Source: Candidatus Kaiserbacteria bacterium (GTDB lineage Bacteria > Patescibacteriota > Minisyncoccia > Phycocordibacterales > UBA2100). From it: a DNA stretch of 11,972 nt. How positions within the stretch are numbered: position 1 is the first letter of the stretch; every line of letters begins with the position of its first letter. The position numbers and the translations under genes were made by a program. The stretch spans positions 1 through 11,972 of the forward strand of contig JALSPS010000049.1 in the NCBI GenBank assembly GCA_026985835.1. Direction: 5' to 3'. The notes under the pieces were generated by a model. That model was not told where the DNA came from and did not search any database. It was given only the letters and a program-made list of their open reading frames with translations. Positions 5,106-11,972 of this stretch are shown here, piece after piece.

Positions 5106-5855
5106 ATGTTAGAAAAACAAAATCCAAAAATTATTTTTGAAGACAAGAATCTTTTGGTTATAAACAAACCCGGTGGGTTGATGACGCATGGCGACGGTAA
5201 AAATAATGAATACACACTTGCTGACTGGCTGTTGGAAAATTATCCGGATATAAAAGATATAGGCGAGCCTTGGAGGGCGCAAAATGGCGAAGCCATTTTG
5301 CGCCCGGGTATCGTGCATAGGTTAGATAGAGAAACAAGCGGAGTACTCTTAATCGCCAAAACTCAGGAGTATTTTGATTTTTTAAAAGATCAATTTAAGG
5401 AAAGAAGAATACAAAAAGAATACCGAGCAATTGTTTATGGTGGATTTAAAGAAGAAAAATTAGATGGAATAATAGATAAAAAAATTGGTAGAAGTAAAAA
5501 ATTTGGAATTTTCATCACCGAACCGTTCGCGCGCGGTAATTTACGAGAAGCAACAACCAAGTATAAAGTTTTATTTCAAACAGGAGAAAGTCAGGAAAAG
5601 GATTTTGCATATTTAGCGCTTTTTCCAAAAACGGGTAGAACACACCAACTGCGCGTGCACTTAAAATCTATACATCACCCGATAGTTTGTGATAAACTTT
5701 ATGCGCCAAAAAAAGAATGTGTATTGAATTTTAATCGGCACGCTTTACACGCTTTTAAGATAACTATTAAAGATAAGAATAATAATACCATCAGTTTTCA
5801 AGCTCCTTTACCTGATGTTTTTGAAAAAGCTCTAGATATCATAAGAAGGGAATGA
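5106..5855 (+). CDS. RluA/RluD-family 23S/tRNA pseudouridine synthase, no S4 domain
   Basis: Isomerises uridine to pseudouridine in RNA, most often in 23S rRNA for this family. Of its 249 residues, the catalytic-core motifs are IIFEDKNLLVINKPGGLMTHGD (9-30), RPGIVHRLDRETSGVLLIAK (66-85, catalytic Asp74), KTGRTHQLRVHL (175-186) and RHALHA (211-216). The protein starts directly with the catalytic domain; the N-terminal S4 RNA-binding domain of RluD/RluC is absent, as in RluA-like members. Which uridine it modifies cannot be told. Codons 57-67 are written as a perfect 31-nt DNA hairpin (5275-5305). It lies 2 nt after uppS and is the last protein gene before the 23S-5S unit. Confidence 0.92.
   Translation: MLEKQNPKIIFEDKNLLVINKPGGLMTHGDGKNNEYTLADWLLENYPDIKDIGEPWRAQNGEAILRPGIVHRLDRETSGVLLIAKTQEYFDFLKDQFKERRIQKEYRAIVYGGFKEEKLDGIIDKKIGRSKKFGIFITEPFARGNLREATTKYKVLFQTGESQEKDFAYLALFPKTGRTHQLRVHLKSIHHPIVCDKLYAPKKECVLNFNRHALHAFKITIKDKNNNTISFQAPLPDVFEKALDIIRRE
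5275..5305 (+). repeat. Perfect 14-bp-arm hairpin with GAA loop inside the pseudouridine synthase gene
   Basis: Arms 5275-5288 (starting GGGCGC) and 5292-5305 (ending GCGCCC) are exactly complementary, with loop GAA and the core GCGAAGC. The arm length, loop and core are the same as in the tRNA-Val terminator at 4256-4286, but the stem sequences differ. It encodes RAQNGEAILRP just before the catalytic HRLD motif. No T run follows. Confidence 0.85.
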
Positions 5856-5903
5856 GAGCGCGTTTTTTATAGTTTGTACGATTAAATTTTTATTTTTTAG
5901 CCT

Positions 5904-5925
5904 CTAAACATTAATTAATGTTTAG
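5904..5925. repeat. 22-bp perfect palindrome
   Basis: Starts CTAAACATT and ends AATGTTTAG around a central AATT. It sits 37 nt upstream of the rRNA -35 box in an AT-rich tract. No T run follows in either direction, so an operator, a DNA-structural element or a weak hairpin after the upstream gene are all possible. Confidence 0.6.
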
Positions 5926-5961
5926 GATTGCAATTATTTCTTAAACTTAGCTATAAAAAAT

Positions 5962-5989
5962 TTGCGTTTTATTTTTTTTAGTGTATAAT
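5962..5989 (+). promoter_or_regulatory. Promoter P1 of the rRNA leader
   Basis: TTGCGT (5962-5967), a 16-nt T-rich spacer, and TATAAT (5984-5989), preceded by long A/T tracts that could act as an UP element. The discriminator after the -10 is GC-rich (CCGTGCG), typical of stringently controlled stable-RNA promoters. The start point is predicted near 5996. Confidence 0.65.
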
Positions 5990-5995
5990 CCGTGC

Positions 5996-6084
5996 GTGCT
6001 TATGAGTATTAAATCAACCAAAAAGGAGCGGAAATGAGTTGTGCTTTTGCGCTTCGCATTCCCGCACCAAAGTGCGGTTTTTTT
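5996..6084 (+). ncRNA. Putative rRNA leader or short RNA ending in an intrinsic terminator
   Basis: From P1 to the T run at 6084 the transcript would be about 89 nt. It carries AAGGAG (6023-6028) 5 nt before ATG 6034. The frame from that ATG runs 24 codons to TGA 6106-6108 (MSCAFALRIPAPKCGFFIPKHIEH) and so crosses the terminator hairpin at codons 10-17. A small TGCG-CTT-CGCA hairpin lies just before the terminator. It could be an attenuator of the 23S-5S operon or an independent small RNA. Confidence 0.4.
6062..6084 (+). terminator. Intrinsic terminator upstream of 23S
   Basis: CCGCAC (6062-6067), loop CAAA, GTGCGG (6072-6077), then seven T (6078-6084). A textbook terminator placed between the rRNA promoter and the 23S gene. 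Confidence 0.8.
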
Positions 6085-6223
6085 ATACCTAAGCATATTG
6101 AACATTGACAACTGAATAAATAATCAATGCAGGATGTATCCCTATTTATAATTGTTGAATTTCAACAGTCTTTCCGTCGGGGGTACATCAACAAAACAAA
6201 AGCGGTTAATAGAATTCCTGATA
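6085..6223 (+). other. Pre-23S leader with long hairpin
   Basis: No gene. GACAACTGAATA near 6107-6118 resembles the conserved spacer string found upstream of rRNA genes in many bacteria. GATGTATCCC (6133-6142) pairs with GGGGTACATC (6180-6189) over 10 bp with one G-T wobble, enclosing a smaller TGTTG/CAACA hairpin. A TATAAT at 6147-6152 has no acceptable -35 or TG extension. Positions 6211-6223 are the 5' arm of the 23S processing stem. Confidence 0.5.
6211..6223 (+). other. 23S processing stem, 5' arm
   Basis: Pairs without mismatch with 9161-9173, extending the mature-end helix 6224-6232/9152-9160 to 22 bp with a single G-T pair. This is the expected RNase III-type substrate around 23S. 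The same 5' bases can instead form a local hairpin, 6206-6216/6227-6237. Confidence 0.75.
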
Positions 6224-9160
<2,937 letters not shown>

Positions 9161-9161
<1 letters not shown>

Positions 9162-9173
9162 ATCAGGAATTCT
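9161..9173 (+). other. 23S processing stem, 3' arm
   Basis: The 3' partner of 6211-6223. It can alternatively fold locally with 9152-9160 as a 9-bp hairpin with loop TATC. Confidence 0.7.
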
Positions 9174-9230
9174 GAGAATCGTTTTTGTTTGCTTGATTAT
9201 TTATTCTTTTGTTTTTGGTTGTGTGCTTTG

Positions 9231-9344
9231 TTCCGGTGATTTGTCGCCGTGGTCACACCCGGTTCCATTCCGAACCCGGAAGTTAAGCGCGGTTGAGGCG
9301 ATGATACTCGGCTCAAGTCGGGGAAAGTAGCTAGTCGCCGGAAC
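9231..9344 (+). rRNA. rrf: 5S ribosomal RNA
   Basis: About 114 nt with the conserved core GGTCACACCCGGTTCCATTC, CGAACCCGGAAGTTAAGC and the loop E/helix IV region. The terminal helix TTCCGG...CCGGAA continues outward as a perfect 16-bp stem (9221-9236 with 9338-9353), which probably marks pre-5S processing. The ends were placed by comparison with B. subtilis 5S. It follows 23S by about 70 nt of T-rich spacer without a tRNA. Confidence 0.96.
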
Positions 9345-9357
9345 AAAGCACACAATA

Positions 9358-9380
9358 CCCGCCTGTTAGGCGGGTTTTTT
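9358..9380 (+). terminator. Intrinsic terminator of the 23S-5S operon
   Basis: CCCGCC (9358-9363), loop TGTTA, GGCGGG (9369-9374), then six T. Located 14 nt after the 5S gene. Confidence 0.9.
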
Positions 9381-9382
9381 AT

Positions 9383-9411
9383 TTGGAACAAAAAGAAATT
9401 TATGAGATAAT
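9383..9411 (+). promoter_or_regulatory. Extended -10 promoter with start point at ATG 9418
   Basis: TTGGAA (9383-9388), a 17-nt spacer, and TGA-GATAAT (TG 9403-9404, hexamer 9406-9411). Seven nt after the hexamer is 9418, the A of the ATG. There is no SD, and the promoter lies between the rRNA terminator and the gene. Confidence 0.6.
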
Positions 9412-9417
9412 GAATGT

Positions 9418-10182
9418 ATGGAATGGGCAAAAAGAAGACAGATATATTACGCTACGGGAGTATTTTTGTTGTTTACAGCTATAATTTCTCCTTTTATATG
9501 GAAGCTGATTCACCATAAACCCACATGTTTTGATGGTATTCAAAATCAAGGGGAAACTTCTGTTGATAAAGGAGGCCCGTGTAAGTTGCTTGATGAAAGA
9601 GTTCAAAAACCTCTTTTAATTCTTTGGTCACGAGCATTTAAAATTCGCCCAGGTCTTTATTCTACGGTGGCTTATATTGAAAATCCAAATCCAAAATCAG
9701 GAATTCTTTCAATACCTTACCACTTCAAGTTATATAATTCTGAAAATATATTGATAGCTGAGCGATTTGGTAATGTGCCAATTTTGCCCGGGAGAGTAAT
9801 GCCAATTTTAGAAACAGGTATTGAAACCGGAAACAGAGATGTTGCTCGAGTTACTTTTCAATTTCTTAGAAAAGAGGTTTGGGTGAAAATGTTTGATGAA
9901 TCCAAGAAGATTGATGTTTATGATGAAGTATTTAAACCTGGAAAAATACCGAGAGTAGATGCAAAAACAAAAAATTCAGATGTTATTCCAAAGAAGAATG
10001 TGATTTTTGTTGCCACACTTTTTGATGAAGTCGGTAATGCGCTTGCTTCTTCAAGAACTTATCTTGAGCGTATGGAGCCGGATAAAGAATATGAAATATC
10101 ATTTACATGGCCCAAACCATTTAAAATATCTCCGACAAGAATTGATGTTCAACCTTTGATTGCTCCTCGTGTCAAATTTTAA
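9418..10182 (+). CDS. Membrane-anchored protein with exported beta-rich domain, function unknown
   Basis: 254 residues that I do not recognise as a named family. A short cytoplasmic MEWAKRR is followed by one transmembrane helix (about 9-31), then a Cys-flanked motif at 37-55 of the pattern CxDGIxNxGExxxDxGGxC. This motif is common in secreted or surface proteins, often as CxDGIxNxxExxxDCGGxC, and may bind a divalent ion through its Asp/Asn/Glu; here the usual second Cys is Lys51. The rest (60-254) is rich in predicted beta strands, with FKLYNSENILIAE, GRVMPILETGIE and FEVEGN-like repeats of an Ig/FN3 type (for example VIFVATLFDEVGNALASSRTYLERMEPDKEYEISFTWP), suggesting one or two beta-sandwich domains outside the membrane. 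It is 2 nt upstream of rodA, so a role with the cell-wall machinery is plausible but unproven. Confidence 0.8.
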   Translation: MEWAKRRQIYYATGVFLLFTAIISPFIWKLIHHKPTCFDGIQNQGETSVDKGGPCKLLDERVQKPLLILWSRAFKIRPGLYSTVAYIENPNPKSGILSIPYHFKLYNSENILIAERFGNVPILPGRVMPILETGIETGNRDVARVTFQFLRKEVWVKMFDESKKIDVYDEVFKPGKIPRVDAKTKNSDVIPKKNVIFVATLFDEVGNALASSRTYLERMEPDKEYEISFTWPKPFKISPTRIDVQPLIAPRVKF

Positions 10183-10184
10183 TT

Positions 10185-11309
10185 ATGATACAGAAATTTA
10201 ATAGAATCTTTTCAAGACCTGATTGGTATTTATTTATACCGGCTCTCCTTATTTCGTTATTCGGTTTATTTACAATGTATTCCACTAAGGATTTAAATAT
10301 ATATTTTAATCATCAAATTATATGGATTATATTAGCCTCTGTAGTTTTTTTGATATTTAGTCTATTGGACTTTCGTTTCTTAAGAAGAAGAGATGTTATA
10401 ATATCACTTTATATCTTTACCATTTTTCTCTTGACGCTCGTTCTTGTAATTGGCTCAAATGTAAAAGGGGCTGTAAGCCGTTTTCATTTAGGTTTTTTTG
10501 CAATTCAACCGGCAGATCCCGCAAAACTTGTCATAATTGCTCTTTTGGCAAAGTATTTTGATAAGAGACACATAGAAATAGCAAACATAAGACATATTAT
10601 TATATCAGGAGCTTATGCAGCGTTTGTTTTTTTTCTTATTTTAATTCAACCTGATTTTGGATCTGCAATAATTATTTTATTTATATGGTTTGGAATGGTT
10701 TTGGTATCTGGTATATCAAAAAAACATCTTTTACTTGTAGTTATAGGAGGAATTATTTCTTCTGTTATTATGTGGAATTTTGCTCTTCATGATTATCAAA
10801 AACAACGCATTATGACATTTCTTCATCCGTTGCAAGATTTGCAAGGAGCCGGATATAATGCGTATCAATCTGTTATTGCTGTTGGATCAGGGCAAATCAT
10901 CGGGAAAGGTATAGGTTTTGGTACTCAAAGTAAGCTGTTATTTTTGCCAGAGTATCAGACTGATTTTATCTTTGCATCATTTACAGAGGAGTGGGGTTTT
11001 ATTGGGGCGGTGATTTTGATTTTTTTATATATCATTCTAATTTTTAGAATCATTTATATTGCGTCAATTGGCTCTACAAATTACGAGACACTTTTTGCTG
11101 TTGGCGTGGCCACGCTTATTTTTGCGCATTTTACTATACATATAGGTATGAATATAGGTGTTATGCCAGTAACTGGTATCACATTGCCATTTATGAGTTA
11201 CGGAGGGTCACATTTATTAACCGAATTTGGCGCGCTTGGAATACTAAGTGCAATGAAAAATTATGCGCGTTTAACCGTAAATACTCAGGCGTATGACTAT
11301 GTAGGATAA
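10185..11309 (+). CDS. rodA: RodA/FtsW-family SEDS peptidoglycan glycosyltransferase
   Basis: Polymerises lipid II glycan strands in the membrane together with a class B penicillin-binding protein. Its 374 residues carry about ten hydrophobic helices. Family signatures: FAIQPADPAKL (105-115), LIQPDFGSA (153-161), NAYQSVIAVGSGQIIGKGIGFGTQSKLLFLPEYQTDFIFASFTEEWGF (225-272 region, catalytic-type Asp260) and GVMPVTGITLPFMSYGGSHL (325-344). The normally near-invariant QPSE motif reads QPAD, so the acidic residue is Asp111 instead of Glu. RodA is favoured over FtsW by length, by the lack of a long N-terminal extension and by the GSHLLTEFGALGIL ending. No partner PBP gene is in the window. It starts 2 nt after the preceding gene without an SD and is probably cotranscribed with it. 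Confidence 0.93.
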   Translation: MIQKFNRIFSRPDWYLFIPALLISLFGLFTMYSTKDLNIYFNHQIIWIILASVVFLIFSLLDFRFLRRRDVIISLYIFTIFLLTLVLVIGSNVKGAVSRFHLGFFAIQPADPAKLVIIALLAKYFDKRHIEIANIRHIIISGAYAAFVFFLILIQPDFGSAIIILFIWFGMVLVSGISKKHLLLVVIGGIISSVIMWNFALHDYQKQRIMTFLHPLQDLQGAGYNAYQSVIAVGSGQIIGKGIGFGTQSKLLFLPEYQTDFIFASFTEEWGFIGAVILIFLYIILIFRIIYIASIGSTNYETLFAVGVATLIFAHFTIHIGMNIGVMPVTGITLPFMSYGGSHLLTEFGALGILSAMKNYARLTVNTQAYDYVG

Positions 11310-11441
11310 ACATGCACTTTGCTTCCAAAGGGTTTATAGAGAGGAGGTGATATTTTATCAGACAATTAATGGTGTAGGTCTCAAAGCGGGTGGGGCCGGA
11401 CAAATACTTGAAACATTTTTATTTTATGGCATAGTAACATT
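11310..11441 (+). other. Unassigned 132-nt gap holding a perfect anti-SD complement and minimal ORFs
   Basis: GAGGAGGTGATA at 11341-11352 contains AGGAGGTGAT, a perfect complement to the conserved 3' end of bacterial 16S rRNA, far stronger than any SD in front of a real gene here, yet no sensible start codon lies at the right distance. An ATG at 11312, 2 nt after the rodA stop, opens only 12 codons (MHFASKGFIERR) ending in AGG-AGG-TGA within that string. The -1 frame then stays open to TGA 11452-11454 (residues such as GVGLKAGGAGQILETFLFYG). This could be a frameshifted remnant, a recoding site or noise. Confidence 0.35.
11408..11435 (+). promoter_or_regulatory. Extended -10 promoter with start point at ATG 11442
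   Basis: TTGAAA (11408-11413), a 16-nt spacer, and TGG-CATAGT (TG 11427-11428, hexamer 11430-11435, 4 of 6 to consensus). Seven nt later is 11442, the A of the ATG. Confidence 0.42.
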
Positions 11442-11972
11442 ATGCGTTTGTTGAGTAGATGGGCATATTTAGCCTTGCTTTTGGGTGATTTAGGTGTTTT
11501 ATATCTGTCTGTTTTTGTAATGTTATCATTACGCTATCTTTCGTTTCCTGATTCGCAGATTCTATTTTTACACCTTTATGCTTTTTCCATATTATCTATA
11601 TTTTGGTTTTTAGTTTATTTTGCCTCTGGTCTTTATGGACGATATACGGTTTTATTTAGGCACTCCCTTCCTATTACCATATTTATTGCTCAGATAATAA
11701 ATATATTGATAGCTGTTATATTTTTCTTCTTATATCCTATCATTACTCCAAAAAGCACTTTGTTGATATATTTATTTGTCTCGCTAATTCTTATGTATGT
11801 TTGGAGAATTTTAATTTTTCCATACATAGATATTCGCAAGGAAAGTGGGGCAATTTTAATTGGGACAAGTTATGAGCTTTCCGCCCTTGCAGAAGAAATA
11901 AATACAGATCCGGTTTACCCTCTTGAATTTAGGGCAATTATTCATCCTGAGTTAATGTCTTCTGGTGAAATT
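11442..11972 (+). CDS. Polyprenyl-phosphate sugar-1-phosphate transferase-like protein, N-terminal part (3' truncated by window edge)
   Basis: 177 codons are open to the window end. An in-frame TGA at 11409-11411 and no other ATG fix the start at 11442. The first 130 residues form four or five hydrophobic helices with a short cytoplasmic N-terminus. A Rossmann-like segment then begins with WRILIFPYIDIRKESGAILIGTSYELSALAEEI (around 123-155), the arrangement of the N-terminal half of WbaP/WcaJ-type enzymes (four helices plus a CoA-binding-like domain). In complete members a C-terminal catalytic domain transfers a sugar-1-phosphate to undecaprenyl phosphate to start glycan synthesis. That domain is not in the window, so a polysaccharide epimerase of the CapD/FlaA1 type with the same N-terminus is a real alternative. 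It is located after rodA and would use the carrier made by UppS. Confidence 0.75.
   Translation, partial: MRLLSRWAYLALLLGDLGVLYLSVFVMLSLRYLSFPDSQILFLHLYAFSILSIFWFLVYFASGLYGRYTVLFRHSLPITIFIAQIINILIAVIFFFLYPIITPKSTLLIYLFVSLILMYVWRILIFPYIDIRKESGAILIGTSYELSALAEEINTDPVYPLEFRAIIHPELMSSGEI

Noticed and set aside
6105..6110. Perfect TTGACA as -35 of a second rRNA promoter
   Set aside because: No -10 hexamer lies 15-19 nt downstream; the next TATAAT (6147-6152) is 36 nt away. The string fits a conserved rRNA spacer sequence better.
11191..11403. Minus-strand 70-codon frame over the rodA end
   Set aside because: Overlaps the conserved C-terminal coding region of rodA and shows no domain or start signal.

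Overview
The window looks like a piece of an AT-rich, compact bacterial genome. The most likely source is a member of the Candidate Phyla Radiation (Patescibacteria, Parcubacteria-like). This is inferred from style, not from a database comparison. Genes are short-to-average, with gaps of about 2 nt or 4-nt overlaps inside operons, mostly without Shine-Dalgarno (SD) sequences. The gene set mixes type IV pilus assembly, lipid carrier and cell-wall genes with small lineage-specific membrane proteins. TGA is used as a normal stop (pilM-like and pilN-like genes), which argues against the UGA=Gly code of Gracilibacteria/Absconditabacteria.

Layout. 1-1690: the end of a type IV pilus inner-membrane platform operon (pilM C-terminus, pilN-like, pilO-like, and a small single-span protein). 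1718-2005: tRNA-Arg(UCU), followed by an unusual structured segment of about 190 nt that ends in a second copy of the tRNA 3' end and then a terminator. 2125-3120: patatin-like lipase. 3208-4176: CaCA-family cation/Ca2+ exchanger. 4256-4365: minus-strand tRNA-Val(UAC) with its terminator. 4414-5855: uppS and an RluA/RluD-family pseudouridine synthase. 5856-6223: rRNA promoter, a leader with an intrinsic terminator, and a folded pre-23S leader. 6224-9161: 23S rRNA. 9231-9344: 5S rRNA, then a terminator. No 16S gene lies directly upstream, so the 23S-5S unit is unlinked from 16S here. 9418-11309: a one-span exported-domain protein and RodA/FtsW. 11442-end: the N-terminal part of a polyprenyl-phosphate sugar-1-phosphate transferase-like protein.

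How the genes fit together. UppS makes the undecaprenyl carrier, RodA polymerises peptidoglycan from lipid II on that carrier, and the last gene probably loads sugars onto the same carrier, so much of the right half and centre concerns the envelope. PilM/N/O form the cytoplasmic-to-periplasmic platform of the pilus machine. The RluD-like enzyme sits next to the 23S gene, whose product is the usual substrate of that family.

The most interesting signals are regulatory or RNA-level. First, a tRNA-linked structured element carries recurrent hairpins with a conserved loop and different stems, and is bounded by a 15-bp direct repeat of the tRNA 3' end. Second, five genes have extended -10 boxes (TGN plus a TATAAT-like hexamer) placed so that transcription should start at or within a few bases of the ATG, predicting leaderless mRNAs. 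Third, the rRNA promoter is followed by an SD, an ATG and an intrinsic terminator before 23S. Fourth, uppS and tRNA-Val share one symmetric, bidirectional -10 box. Fifth, a perfect 14-bp-arm GAA-loop hairpin inside the pseudouridine synthase gene has the same architecture as the tRNA-Val terminator.
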